From NCBI RefSeq assembly GCF_014836845.1, contig NZ_JACSQA010000015.1, positions 19,691-83,690 of the forward strand: a stretch of DNA of 64,000 nucleotides, given 5' to 3'. A program made the translations under genes and the position numbers. Below, piece by piece: positions 46,568 through 55,877 of this stretch. Within the stretch, counting starts at the first letter, position 1, and every line of letters begins with the position of its first letter. The DNA is from Ureibacillus galli (GTDB lineage: Bacteria; Bacillota; Bacilli; Bacillales_A; Planococcaceae). The notes beneath the pieces are model-generated. The model made no database searches. It was not told the origin of the DNA and worked only from the letters and a program-made list of their open reading frames with translations.

Positions 46568-47308
46568 ATGATTAAACGATTAATGTTATTTCTAGTGGGA
46601 GTGATTTTATTTTTAACTTCACTACCACTAGGATCAAAAATGATAATGGAGCTAATACATAATCAAAGAATGGTTGGACTGTATACCGTTACAAATGTAA
46701 ACGAAAGGTTTCCTCCCATGGCATCGACTTTTTATTTTAACAATCATAGTGTCGAAATAGTAGAAACGATAAAGGAAAGTGAAAGTTACAAAGATGCATG
46801 GGGAAATATAATTGGCATTGCTGACTTATCCTTAAAAATAGATGGGAAGGTAATAGATACATTAAATGAGTATCCAATAAGGATAGAGGCGGAAGGGTTA
46901 AATCGATATTTTGGTGAGCTTGCTTATTTAACCTTAGAAGATAAAAAAAATGATAAAACTGAATTTATTGTACTCTTGAAGAAAACAAGAGAATACGAAA
47001 AAGAGATGCCAAACGGAGATATAGTTGGCTGGGTTCCTGATGAAAAGTTGAAGTTCAGTCTTTATGCATTAGATGAAAATGGAAAGTTAAGTGATAATTC
47101 TTTTAGTTTTTCAAAAAGAGATGCGTTACAAACAGAATTACTTAATGCTGGTAATTTAGGGCCACATAGGGTTGGATATTATACAGATGCTTGGGAAGGT
47201 ATTCCTACTTTATTTTTCCCTTTCATATTTCCAATTGTAACTTTAATAGTCGGATTCATATTATTATTTGTCTTTTTTCCATTTAGAAAAAAATATAAAA
47301 GTTTGTAA
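46568..47308 (+). CDS. Membrane protein with large extracytoplasmic domain
   Basis: GAGGTG lies eight bases before ATG at 46568, so this start is preferred to ATG at 46562. The 246-residue protein has an N-terminal helix (LMLFLVGVILFLTSLPL), an outer strand-rich domain of about 180 residues, and a C-terminal helix (LFFPFIFPIVTLIVGFIL) ending in a basic tail. I recognise no family. Confidence 0.68.
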   Translation: MIKRLMLFLVGVILFLTSLPLGSKMIMELIHNQRMVGLYTVTNVNERFPPMASTFYFNNHSVEIVETIKESESYKDAWGNIIGIADLSLKIDGKVIDTLNEYPIRIEAEGLNRYFGELAYLTLEDKKNDKTEFIVLLKKTREYEKEMPNGDIVGWVPDEKLKFSLYALDENGKLSDNSFSFSKRDALQTELLNAGNLGPHRVGYYTDAWEGIPTLFFPFIFPIVTLIVGFILLFVFFPFRKKYKSL

Positions 47309-47374
47309 CCTGTATCAGTTAAAGAAACAAAAAGATGGAAAAATAATAATCTTTACGAAAACAGTCAAAATAAA

Positions 47375-47405
47375 AAACAATCAGTCCAGTTGAGACTGAT
47401 TGTTT
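47375..47405 (+). terminator. Terminator hairpin
   Basis: AAACAATCAGTC pairs perfectly with GACTGATTGTTT around CAGTTGA, at the end of the membrane protein gene. Confidence 0.78.
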
Positions 47406-47505
47406 GAAAAAGGCTTATAAGTGGTATTAATTTAGCCTTTCGGTATAGTCTCCTTTAATATCGAACTTATCTAAGTTTATAAACACTATTTATGGAGTGG
47501 TTAAA

Positions 47506-47868
47506 ATAAAAAAAATTTCCATTATTCTAGTTATATTAGTAATAATGATTTTATCTTTCGGTATATTTATTCAGTTTAAAAAACATCAGGCTTCCGATGA
47601 TGTGATGTATTATTTAACAGAAATAAGAGGGTATGATGAATCGGAAATTAAAACACTAGAATCTAAGTGGGCTTTTGGTGGTTTACCCAATTATTACGTA
47701 GAAGTGACTTTCCAAAACGAGCCGAATATTGTCTATCTTTATTTAGCGCATCATTTAATCGGACAATTTGAATATTATGATATGAATGGTGAAACGATTC
47801 CTATTAAAGATTTAAAAAATTACGATCCCACGACAATTGAAAATGAAAAAACCATCTTCATTAATTGA
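47506..47868 (+). CDS. DUF3139-like membrane-anchored protein, probable ATA start
   Basis: GGAG (47494-47497) lies eight bases before ATA at 47506, after which KKISIILVILVIMILSFG forms the usual N-terminal anchor. A GTG in frame at 47497 overlaps the ribosome binding site itself and is unlikely. The product of about 120 residues continues HQASDDVMYYLTEIRGYDES, EIKTLESKWAFGGLPNYYVE, VTFQNEPNIVYLYLAHHLIG, the DUF3139 pattern. Function unknown. The start is either ATA or a lost ATG. Confidence 0.6.
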   Translation: MKKISIILVILVIMILSFGIFIQFKKHQASDDVMYYLTEIRGYDESEIKTLESKWAFGGLPNYYVEVTFQNEPNIVYLYLAHHLIGQFEYYDMNGETIPIKDLKNYDPTTIENEKTIFIN

Positions 47869-48064
47869 ATCATTTCGAGGTAATCAATGAACAAAAGTTC
47901 AAAAAATAGTCACTAGTTGCGGGTAGTTACGTGATTGCACCTGAAATTTCAGAGGTGTTTACAAAATTTGTAAGAAAAAGTAATCAAATCTTAGCAGATT
48001 GATGTGAATCCATTGAATGTAAAGGACTTTATGGAGTATACGGTATAGGAAGAGGTGATTTCAT

Positions 48065-48244
48065 TTGAGTACAATTTTGTTCTTCTTATTTCCGATTTTT
48101 GGTATTTTAATTTTTGCTTGGCTAATCGATTTAAGAAGAAAGAAAAAAATTACCGATTCTCATAATCTAATCCCAAACACTAATATTGGAGAAAGTTTAA
48201 ATTATACAATGGGAGATAATAGATACTCTAGTTGGGGACAATAG
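48065..48244 (+). CDS. Small membrane protein, 59 residues
   Basis: GAAGAGGTGATT precedes TTG at 48065. The product starts with a single transmembrane helix (ILFFLFPIFGILIFAWLI), a positive stretch (DLRRKKKI) and a polar tail (NIGESLNYTMGDNRYSSWGQ). The topology is that of a short tail-in single-pass protein. No family is recognised. Confidence 0.55.
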   Translation: MSTILFFLFPIFGILIFAWLIDLRRKKKITDSHNLIPNTNIGESLNYTMGDNRYSSWGQ

Positions 48245-48388
48245 TTGATTCTGTTCTTACTTATTAGGATAGAATATAACTTCAATTTGAATGTCCAAGC
48301 TTAATTTTACTTATGTGCAGCGAAAACTAACTGTGTGAAACTATTCTTGTTTTGTTCTATAATTGAAAGTTAGTAAATAAAAATGTTC

Positions 48389-48425
48389 AATCCAGGTTGC
48401 TTATTTTTACCTGGATTTTCTTATT
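48389..48425 (+). terminator. Hairpin of a second dispersed type (AATCCAGGT)
   Basis: AATCCAGGT pairs with ACCTGGATT around TGCTTATTTTT, followed by TTCTTATTGCC. A close copy lies at 61781. Confidence 0.7.
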
Positions 48426-48516
48426 GCCACTATCGGTAATATGAGGTAAAGAACTTAATAAGATAAAATAATTTTATGATAACGTAAGATTTTGTTTAAT
48501 AAATGGAGGTTTTTTT

Positions 48517-49137
48517 ATGAAATTATTAATTTTAGGTGGAACTGGACGAGTTGGTCGTCAAATAGTTACTTATGCCTTGGAAGATCAACATCATGTAACA
48601 GTACTAGTTCGCAATCCAGAAAAAATGCAATTAAATCATAAAAATTTAACAATCATTCAAGGAAATGTTTTGAATCAAGAGGATATTGAACGGGTATTGC
48701 ATGGAATGGATGTTGTGATTAGTGCTCTCAATACAGATGGGACAACCACTCTATCAGAAAGTATGCCATTGATTATTGAAGCGATGGAAAACGAAGGAAT
48801 CCGAAGAATTATTACGGTTGGAACGGCAGGGATCCTCCAAAGCAGAATTAATCCAAATATATTACGGTATCAGTCAAGTGAATCTAAGCAAAAGTCAACT
48901 CGCGCAGCCGAAGAACATCATAAAGTCTACGATATGTTGAAGCAATCAACACTTGATTGGACGATTGTCTGTCCTACCTATTTACCTGATGGCGAAAAAT
49001 TAGGAAATTATCGTACAGATACTAATTTTTTGCCCAAAGGTGGTAAGAAAATTTCAGTGTCAGATACTGCTGAATTTACATATAGCCTAATAAAAAGTAA
49101 TGAATATATAAAAATACGTGTAGGTATCGCTTACTAA
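48517..49137 (+). CDS. NmrA/SDR-like NAD(P)-binding protein
   Basis: TGGAGGTTTTTTT precedes ATG at 48517. The 206-residue protein opens with the Rossmann motif MKLLILGGTGRVGRQIV, then VTVLVRNPEKM, VISALNTDG and RRIITVGTAGI, and ends LDWTIVCPTYLPDGEKLGNY with a short tail. It is an atypical short-chain dehydrogenase of the YwnB type; the substrate is unknown. Confidence 0.88.
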   Translation: MKLLILGGTGRVGRQIVTYALEDQHHVTVLVRNPEKMQLNHKNLTIIQGNVLNQEDIERVLHGMDVVISALNTDGTTTLSESMPLIIEAMENEGIRRIITVGTAGILQSRINPNILRYQSSESKQKSTRAAEEHHKVYDMLKQSTLDWTIVCPTYLPDGEKLGNYRTDTNFLPKGGKKISVSDTAEFTYSLIKSNEYIKIRVGIAY

Positions 49138-49148
49138 TAATCCCTTAA

Positions 49149-49810
49149 CTAAGTTCGGATGTTTTACCTAGAGTTGTGGCTGAATCAATAGATAGTCCAT
49201 TTATTACATGCATAGCAGAGGCAGCTCGCGAAAACAAAATTTATGTAATTTGTGGAACGTTGGAAACAAAAAATAATGATCGGAAGTGTGCATATAATAC
49301 GACAGTATTTATTGATAGATATGGACAAATTTTACACACTTATAGAAAGCACCATTTATTTGATACTTTAAATGAAAAAGAATTTGATACGATTATATCC
49401 AGGGAGAACCAGTTTCAAGTAGTGAACACGGAATTTGGAAATATAGGTTTAATGGCTTGTTACGAATTGATGTTTCCAGAAATTTCAAGGCAATTAGTAA
49501 TGCAAGAAGCAGACATTTTATTTGTTCCTGCTGGCTGGTTTGCAGGAGCTTTGAAGGAGGCGCATTGGGAAATTCTAATCCGTGCTAGAGCCATTGAAAA
49601 TACTGTGTTCGTTTGTGGTTCGAATCTCGTAGGTAATATCTTTTTTGGTCGTAGTATGATTGTGGATCCAATGGGGGTTATAACAGCAAGTGGAGGAGAA
49701 GAAGAAACTTTGATTTTATCTAATATTGATCTTAAACGCATTCACCGTGTAAGAGAAAAACTCCCTAGTGTGCTCACCTTAATCCTAAACCTTATGTAAA
49801 TGTTAATTAA
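49149..49810 (+). pseudogene. Nitrilase/carbon-nitrogen hydrolase, truncated at both ends
   Basis: The frame is open from 49149 right after a stop and has no ribosome binding site; GTG at 49176 is the first standard start. The readable part has the catalytic lysine (TYRKHHLF) and cysteine (GLMACYELMFPE) of the CN-hydrolase family, and the fold continues through LFVPAGWFAGALKEAHWEIL, RARAIENTVFVCGSN and MIVDPMGVI. The first 50-60 residues, including the catalytic glutamate, are missing. A shift near 49770 is needed to read a normal PKPYVN end to 49810. The gene is dead unless the N-terminus is supplied otherwise. Confidence 0.78.
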
Positions 49811-49832
49811 ACCTATTAAGAATTGTTACTAA

Positions 49833-49876
49833 AATTTCAGCGCGATGATATGGTTTCCATCGTGCTGAATTTTTTT
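49833..49876 (+). terminator. Rho-independent terminator
   Basis: AATTTCAGC-CGATG pairs with CATCG-GCTGAATT around ATATGGTTTC, followed by TTTTTT. The rest of the 49811-50117 gap holds no gene. Confidence 0.85.
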
Positions 49877-50117
49877 GAATAGCATTATTTCATAAATTCA
49901 ATTAGAGCTTTTTTGGTAACGATTGAAATTACTTGGTCATTAAAAGATGAGTAAAAGTTATTTTTGAAAAAATCCATATATCATTTCTTTAACTTATGTG
50001 AGTTAAAAGCGTCCATAAGGTTGCCTAGTCCTTTTTATTTTTTTATATAATTCCACTTTTGTACATAACAATGTTAAATTTATTTCATAAATTATTAATG
50101 GTAGGGAGGTGAAATAG

Positions 50118-50240
50118 ATGTCTTATAGTAACGTAGGCGGTAGTTACGATAATCAAAACAATTTTAGTTTTGCTTTAATCGTAGTACTGTTCATTCTATT
50201 AATTATCGTTGGTGCATTCTTTAGCAAGAATTACTACTAA
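50118..50240 (+). CDS. YjcZ-family sporulation peptide
   Basis: GGGAGGTG precedes ATG at 50118. The 40-residue product (MSYSNVGGSYDNQNNFSFAL...) has a Gly/Asn/Tyr-rich head and one transmembrane helix, LIVVLFILLIIVGAFF, with a short SKNYY tail. This is the standard layout of YjcZ-like small membrane peptides made in sporulation and spore membranes. A strong terminator follows. Confidence 0.82.
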   Translation: MSYSNVGGSYDNQNNFSFALIVVLFILLIIVGAFFSKNYY

Positions 50241-50282
50241 TATCAATTCCCTTTAATGTAGTATCCCTCCTCTATTCAAAAG

Positions 50283-50313
50283 TGGTCTTCCCAGTTGTGG
50301 AAGACCATCTTTT
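50283..50313 (+). terminator. Rho-independent terminator of the yjcZ-type gene
   Basis: TGGTCTTCC pairs with GGAAGACCA around CAGTTGT, followed by TCTTTTT. The rest of the 50241-50562 gap shows no gene. Confidence 0.88.
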
Positions 50314-50562
50314 TATATTTTTTTGATAAAAATAGCTGTAATTAATTATTTAATAGTCATTTGTGGTTACCACATTGTGAATATTAGAGATATAGGGCAA
50401 CACGTGTTTATCCTAATAATGGGACACTAAAATGTAATTAGTCAAATGAAATAACGAAAAATTCGATTGATCAAAGTAAAAGAAGTACTAGGGAGTAAAA
50501 GTAGATTACCATAGGGTATAATGAAAAAGTATTAAATTTTCTGAAAGTGAGTTGATTTTGTA

Positions 50563-51006
50563 ATGATTACTCAAGTAACAACGAAATTTAAAATACATAA
50601 GCCAACGAATGAGGTGTTTGAAGCAATAGTAGATCCTTTAAAAATCGGGAATTTTTGGTTCTCATCAAGTTCCGAAAGATGGGACCAAGGGAAGTCCGTT
50701 ACATTAAGATATGATGAATACGAAGCTGAACTCGTTATTAATGTATTAGAAGCAGAGGAAAATAAGAAAATCGTGTTTTCATGGGGTGGAGAATCAAATG
50801 AAGAAACGGTTGTGAAAATTACATTAAAAGAGTTGGATAATACGAGTACAATTATTGAGGTGACCGAATCAGGTTTTAATGAAGACGACCCGGAAATAGT
50901 AAATAAAATACTAGGCCAAAAAGAAGGTTGGGTATATATGTTAACTTGTTTAAAGGGATATTTGGAAAATAATATCTGTACTTTGAGAGCATCATTAATC
51001 CATTAG
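50563..51006 (+). CDS. SRPBCC/AHSA1-type protein
   Basis: The start at 50563 has only a weak GAAAGTGAG site upstream. The 147-residue protein has the START/AHSA1-like pattern: FKIHKPTNEVFEAIVDPLKI, a central strand series (AELVINVLEAEENKKIVFSW, then GG) and a C-terminal helix GQKEGWVYMLTCLKGYLENN. The group binds hydrophobic ligands in a helix-grip fold; the ligand here is unknown. Confidence 0.88.
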   Translation: MITQVTTKFKIHKPTNEVFEAIVDPLKIGNFWFSSSSERWDQGKSVTLRYDEYEAELVINVLEAEENKKIVFSWGGESNEETVVKITLKELDNTSTIIEVTESGFNEDDPEIVNKILGQKEGWVYMLTCLKGYLENNICTLRASLIH

Positions 51007-51079
51007 TGATAATAAAAAACCACGATGAACTTGATCGATTTCTTATTTAACTAACTTTCTCTATTAAATTCAGCAATCA

Positions 51080-51112
51080 GATACTTTCCTTAAAAAAGGA
51101 GAGTATCTTTTC
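51080..51112. repeat. Hairpin of the dispersed intergenic family
   Basis: AGATACTTTCCTT pairs with AAGGAGAGTATCT around AAAA, followed by TTTC. TTCAGCAATC precedes it. The 51007-51247 gap holds no gene. Confidence 0.65.
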
Positions 51113-51247
51113 ATATGAAAGGGCGAAATGTTTAGGAAAGTGAACTCAAATATTGGATTATATAGAATTGAGAGATTAATGGATTTAACTTAATCGATCG
51201 GGTAGGTTATTAAAAAGAGTAGAGATATAGGATATAAGGGGGAGCTT

Positions 51248-51976
51248 ATGATGAGGACGGCTATTATTTCTGACATTCATGGCAATATAGATGCATTACA
51301 AGCAGTTCTATTAGATATTAAAAATCGCGGCATTCAAAATATATATAATTTAGGTGACAGCTTATATGGACCACTTTTTCCGATAGAAACTTATAAATTA
51401 TTAGTAAAAGAGAACATTCAAAATATTAGAGGAAATTGCGATAGAATCTTATTAGATCCCAATTCCAATAATCCAACAGTACAATATGTTCAAAATTTAT
51501 TGGAAGAAGAGCATAAAGAATGGATTTCGAATTTACCCTTTTCTTTACAAACTGAAGACTTTTATTTCTGTCACGGTACTCCCACTAATGATGAAAGCTA
51601 TTTATTAGAAGAAATGAGTTCAAATGGCTCTACACTTAAAAAGACAGAAGATATTTTGAAATTGGTTAATGGAATTTCGCAGAATATTATTTTTTGTGCA
51701 CATACCCATATACCTAGAGTTGTATATTTGCCTAATAACAAAATAGTTATTAATCCGGGTAGTGTTGGATTACCTGCCTATGAAGATACATTACCAATCT
51801 ATCACAAAATGGAGTCTGGTTCTCCTTATGCAAATTATACAATTGTCACAAAAAGGAAAGATAACTGGATGATCGAACAAATACTTATTCCTTATAGTCG
51901 AGAGGCTGCTATCATACAAAGTGAAAAAAATGGAAGAAGTGATTGGGTAAAAGCACTGCAAACAGGTAGAATTTAA
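51248..51976 (+). CDS. Metallophosphoesterase, YfcE/calcineurin-like
   Basis: GGGGGAGCTT precedes ATGATG at 51248/51251. The 242-residue protein has the calcineurin-like motif series: IISDIHGNIDALQAVL (DxH), YNLGDSLYGP (GDxx), IRGNCDRILL (GN[HC]D), then FCHGTPT and FCAHTHIPRV (GHTH-like), INPGSVGLPAYED. All metal ligands are present. It is probably a cytosolic phosphodiesterase of unknown substrate. Confidence 0.92.
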   Translation: MMRTAIISDIHGNIDALQAVLLDIKNRGIQNIYNLGDSLYGPLFPIETYKLLVKENIQNIRGNCDRILLDPNSNNPTVQYVQNLLEEEHKEWISNLPFSLQTEDFYFCHGTPTNDESYLLEEMSSNGSTLKKTEDILKLVNGISQNIIFCAHTHIPRVVYLPNNKIVINPGSVGLPAYEDTLPIYHKMESGSPYANYTIVTKRKDNWMIEQILIPYSREAAIIQSEKNGRSDWVKALQTGRI

Positions 51977-52251
51977 AAGCAATAAACATTAAATTTATCA
52001 TCATATACATTCGTTTCTTTACTACGTCTTCCGTCCCAATTTTAATGATTAGCTATGTGGATGAACAACAAATAATTGCTTCTTAAAATGAAATAAGAGA
52101 AGGAAAATTCCAATTAGGAAAGCTGGTATTAAAGTTCAAGCAAATGTTCGAGTGGATAAATATATTACTAGGCACTGAATATAATCATAGATACATTAAC
52201 ATTGTACTTAAAAGTAGGTTGATGATAGATAAAGCGTGAATGTGTAATAAA
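51977..52251. other. Intergenic region
   Basis: No gene is supported in these 275 bases; only short scraps of open frame occur. Confidence 0.4.
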
Positions 52252-52274
52252 AAAGTCACTCATAAGAGTGACTT
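52252..52274 (-). terminator. Terminator of the 52280 lipoprotein gene
   Basis: AAGTCACTC pairs with GAGTGACTT around ATAA. On the minus strand it ends in a T run. Confidence 0.85.
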
Positions 52275-52279
52275 AACGT

Positions 52280-52852
52280 TTAATTAATTTGTTCTAATGC
52301 TTCGTTCATTTGATCTTCGTTAGCTTTTACTGCTTCACTTTCTGGAGAATCAACACCACGGTATGCATATTTTAGATTCTGATAATAATCAAAAGCGAAA
52401 TCTTTCAGTGCACCTTCGCTATTTTTTTCAACAAAATAAGATTTGAAGATATTAGTTAACATCCTTTCGTGATTATCTAATTCACTAAGGTATGTTCCGG
52501 ATTTATAATCCTTAACGATGTCAGATTTAAATGTTGCTATTTCTTCAGCGGAAGCTTCGTACTCCATTAAAAATGTTTCTAATTCATAAAATTTGTCTGA
52601 AGCTGCCCCATCATTTGAAGCGATCTCTTTAATTTTTTCTTCCCAACCTATTGACTCTGTTGCATGTTCTGTTCCAACTTCATTTGTTTCTTCAACGTCT
52701 GAATTAACCTCTTCTGAATGATACGTTTCAGTTTGTTGATCCTCAGATGTTTTCTCTTCATTTTCTTTAACATCTTCAGCACTATCTTCATTTCCACAAG
52801 CGGCTAGTGCTAAACTTAAAATAAGTGCTGTACTAAATACTAGTTTCTTCAT
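52280..52852 (-). CDS. Acidic hypothetical lipoprotein
   Basis: On the minus strand AAAGGAG precedes ATG at 52852. The signal ends in SLALAACGNED, so the cysteine is near residue 19. A highly acidic linker of about 45 residues follows (SAEDVKENEEKTSEDQQ), then a helical domain (about 68-190: IGWEEKIKEIASNDGAASD, KFYELETFLMEYEASAEEIA, NLKYAYRGVDSPESEAVKAN). No family is recognised. The 52853-53172 gap carries the divergent promoters and nothing else that I can support. Confidence 0.75.
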   Translation of the reverse strand: MKKLVFSTALILSLALAACGNEDSAEDVKENEEKTSEDQQTETYHSEEVNSDVEETNEVGTEHATESIGWEEKIKEIASNDGAASDKFYELETFLMEYEASAEEIATFKSDIVKDYKSGTYLSELDNHERMLTNIFKSYFVEKNSEGALKDFAFDYYQNLKYAYRGVDSPESEAVKANEDQMNEALEQIN

Positions 52853-53172
52853 ATGTATAACTCCTTTCTATATTAAATTTAGCAAATTAAGGGTTAATTG
52901 TCATTTATTAAAATCAAATATAAGAAGACTTCATTTAATTTGTAACCTAGTTTTTATTTCTAACATGTAATATTCTTTCAATTACACTTTTTAAATAAAA
53001 GAATATGTTATTAACTTATTTTGACGAGAATTGTATAAAATGAAACTTTCTAATCGTTCAGTACGTTTTTATCAATGACTTTTGTAGTGTTTTGTTGAAT
53101 TTAATCGAAATTTAGCAGTTTTCAAAGTATAATTACTGGGTCAAATTAGTTTATATAAAGGAGGATTGAACA

Positions 53173-53547
53173 ATGGAATGGACTTTAACTGGACTAATTA
53201 TCGTGGCAGTACTACTACTCATCTATTCTATGTACAAAAATAAACAAGCTTCAAAAATAGAACAACGCGAAATTGACACGGTATATATGACGATAATGGA
53301 GGAGATTACTAAGCTTCAAAACGAAATTCGAGTTTTGACTTTAGAAAATGAAATCCTCTCACAAAAAGTTGGGCTTAGTAATGATGAAAGAGAATTACAG
53401 CGAAAATTATTAGATTTATATAATCGAAATTTTAAAGTGGAAGTTATGGCCGCTAAATTAAAGCTTGAAACATCAGAGGTAGAAAAGCTTCTAGCTCCAT
53501 ATACGTCATTAAAACAGGAAGGGAGAAAGGTAGCAAATGAAAGCTAA
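53173..53547 (+). CDS. Membrane-anchored coiled-coil protein, DUF6115-like
   Basis: AAAGGAGGATTGAACA precedes ATG at 53173. The 124-residue protein has an N-terminal helix (LTGLIIVAVLLLIYSMY), a coiled coil (about 30-75, MEEITKLQNEIRVLTLENEI) and a C-terminal helix pair with a helix-turn-helix-like AAKLKLETSEVEKLLAPY. This layout matches DUF6115 proteins such as SwrB-like genes near motility operons. It overlaps the next gene by 11 bases, so translation is probably coupled. Function unknown. Confidence 0.68.
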   Translation: MEWTLTGLIIVAVLLLIYSMYKNKQASKIEQREIDTVYMTIMEEITKLQNEIRVLTLENEILSQKVGLSNDERELQRKLLDLYNRNFKVEVMAAKLKLETSEVEKLLAPYTSLKQEGRKVANES

Positions 53548-54031
53548 TCTGATAAATAGCTTTGCTGCAGGTCTTCTCATCAGTGCGAGTGTTTGTGGAA
53601 TTGTCTATTTTTCACAGTCTACTCCCAAAGAACAAACGGATCAGGTGACAGCAAAGTCCCCAACGAAAGAGGAAATGAAAACAAGCCTCTCGGATGCTGG
53701 ATATGTTATTTTAACTAAAACAGAATGGGAAGAACAACAAGCTGTTGCGCAAAAAGAAGTAGAAGGTCAACAAACTCAAAAAGAACAAACGGACCAATCG
53801 GAAAAGCAAGATAATGAGAAAGTAATTTATCGTACGGTTATCAATGTGGCATCAGGAATGACAAGTATTGAAGTTGGAGAGGCATTAGTGCAGGGGGAAA
53901 TCATTGATAATGCTAGGACCTTTTTCAATGAAGTGGAAAAGAGAGGACTAGAAAATGATTTAAAGCCTGGTATCTTCAAATTGGATAGTAATATGTCGTT
54001 GGATGAAGTCATCAATACAATTTTTAAGTAA
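53537..54031 (+). CDS. Membrane protein with YceG-like terminal domain
   Basis: GGGAGAAAGGTAGCAA precedes ATG at 53537 inside the previous gene. The 164-residue protein has an N-terminal helix (INSFAAGLLISASVCGIVYF), a Gln/Lys/Glu-rich linker (about 75-97) and a domain like the N-terminal LysM-like part of MltG/YceG (VINVASGMTSIEVGEALVQG, then LKPGIFKLDSNMSLDEVINT). The lytic transglycosylase domain of MltG is absent. It may bind peptidoglycan together with the coiled-coil protein encoded just upstream. Confidence 0.75.
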   Translation: MKANLINSFAAGLLISASVCGIVYFSQSTPKEQTDQVTAKSPTKEEMKTSLSDAGYVILTKTEWEEQQAVAQKEVEGQQTQKEQTDQSEKQDNEKVIYRTVINVASGMTSIEVGEALVQGEIIDNARTFFNEVEKRGLENDLKPGIFKLDSNMSLDEVINTIFK

Positions 54032-54564
54032 TAATTACTCCTCAATAATTCTTTTATGAATATGCTGCGCTAGTACTTTTGAATTCTACTAATGTATCGT
54101 CTCCTCCTACTATTCATAAAATCTGATTTTTTAGGAGATCATATTATTAATGCAATCGTAAAAAATGAGTACAAGCTAAAGAATGCAATTACTCTTAAAG
54201 TGAATGAATTTGGATCAAATTGGTATTGAGATATTTAATGGATTAAACTAGTCAAAAAAACTACTAGGTTATTCAACAATCTGGCGTGTTTCTTGAAAAG
54301 GAATGCGCCTTTTTCATTTAAGGACATAATGATAGATGATAATATGCTACATAATACAATAGAGTGAATCATGCATGTTAACGCTTTCATTCAAATAGCT
54401 TAATATTATTGGAAGTAGTAAATTAATTTGTTATAACGTTGATGGTGAAGCAAAGTATCTGCTATTATGTCTTTCCTATCTTCTTAATTTAGTTTATTTG
54501 TCCATATTAACTGGTACTTAAACTAATCACAATAAATTAAAACATCTGAAGGGATGTCATTTAA
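54032..54564. other. Intergenic region with a family hairpin and a gene scrap
   Basis: At about 54133-54227 a short stretch (GDHIINAIVKNEYKLKNAIT...) has no start and looks like debris. At 54283-54315 GGCGTGTTTCTT pairs with AGGAATGCGCC around GAAA, followed by TTTTTC; TTATTCAACAATCT precedes it, the best leader of the dispersed family. Nothing else is supported. Confidence 0.55.
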
Positions 54565-55179
54565 ATGGATGAATATGATAATTTGATTTATCAAATAAAA
54601 GAGGGATACGAAAAACATATTCCAACAAGACCTTATATCGTTGCTCTAGATGGCTTATCGGGTGCTGGCAAAACAACATTTGTAAAGCAGCTAAAAGGAA
54701 TTCTTGATAATATTGTGATAATTCATATTGATGACCATATAGTAGAAAGATCCAAGCGATATGAGACGGGACAGGAGCAATGGTTTGAATACTATCAATT
54801 ACAGTGGGATACCAAATATTTAATCGAACATCTTTTTCAAAAAATACAGCAAAACGTTTCATTTTTGAAATTGCCTTTTTATTATAAAGAAAAGGATACT
54901 CATATTAACAAAATAATTAATTTATCTACCAACAGCATTGTAATAATAGAAGGCATCTTTCTTTTACGGGACGAGTGGAAAAATTTTTATGATTACATCA
55001 TTTTCTTAGATTGTCCTAAAAAAATAAGATACGAACGTGTACTTCAACGTGATACATATATTGGAGATTTAGAAGAAAGATTAGAGAAATATAAGAAACG
55101 ATATTGGGTGGCAGAAGAATACTATTTAAAAAAGCTAAAACCTTATGAACTAGCTCATTATATTCAAAAATCTATTTAA
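54565..55179 (+). CDS. P-loop kinase, uridine kinase-like
   Basis: AAGGGATGTCATTTAA precedes ATG at 54565. The 204-residue protein has a Walker A in IVALDGLSGAGKTTFVKQL, an Asp-rich IIHIDDHIVERSKRY loop, a Walker B-like SIVIIEGIFLLRDEW and a lid region rich in arginine (RYERVLQRDTY). The order is that of the uridine kinase/phosphoribulokinase group used for nucleosides or other small alcohols. Substrate unknown. Confidence 0.88.
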   Translation: MDEYDNLIYQIKEGYEKHIPTRPYIVALDGLSGAGKTTFVKQLKGILDNIVIIHIDDHIVERSKRYETGQEQWFEYYQLQWDTKYLIEHLFQKIQQNVSFLKLPFYYKEKDTHINKIINLSTNSIVIIEGIFLLRDEWKNFYDYIIFLDCPKKIRYERVLQRDTYIGDLEERLEKYKKRYWVAEEYYLKKLKPYELAHYIQKSI

Positions 55180-55453
55180 GTTTATCAGTTCAGGTTTCCA
55201 GGGGAACTCTTAGTAAAATAATAAGTGAGAGTTTGTGTAAATTTTATTAATCTGACGGGTGTTTAAATTGAATAAGAATTTTCGTGTTTGTTGAAGGAGG
55301 GCCATTTTTAATTTTTATTTGTCTAATAATATATCGAACACTAATACTTATCGCCTATCGATAAACCAAGACCAAAGCATTCAATAAATATTTACGACAC
55401 TTCTAGAATAATTATGATTTAGGTAAGAAAAGGAAATCGGGTGGTGTTCATTT

Positions 55454-55877
55454 ATAAAAAAGTGGAAATGGATAGGAGGAATTCTAGCGGTAGTCTGTGG
55501 TATAGGAACAGCTGGTGGATTTATATTAGATCAGACAGAATATATAGTGGTGAAAAATACGGTCCCAACTGGGCAACCTGTGGAAGTGAATTATCATGAT
55601 ATTAAACCTGATTCCGAAGTGTCTGAATTACTCCGTTATCAAAAGAAGAGGTTCTTGCTAAGTTGCCGATAGCAACGGTGAACAAGTAGCGGTTAAATTA
55701 TGGCTAAAAGAAGAAGTCGATTTAGATAAAGCGTTTGAAGCTTTTGGTATTGCTCACGGATTTGTAAAGGCTCGAAGAATGAACGAGTATACATATGTCT
55801 ATGAGTATGCAATTGTACCGATGTACTGGTCACACAATATCAAATCATACCCCCATGAAACTGAAAAAAGAAGATAA
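55454..55877 (+). pseudogene. Membrane-anchored hypothetical gene, lost start and frameshifted
   Basis: GGGTGGTG lies seven bases before ATA (55454), after which the frame reads KKWKWIGGILAVVCGIGTAG and GGFILDQTEYIVVKNTVPTG, a membrane anchor and outer region, to TAG at 55670. Reading on to about 55690 requires frame changes: EVLAKLPIATVN and then EQVAVKLWLKEEVDLDKAFE, AFGIAHGFVKARRMNEYTYV, to 55875. At least two indels and a non-standard start make it a pseudogene. No family is recognised. Confidence 0.6.
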
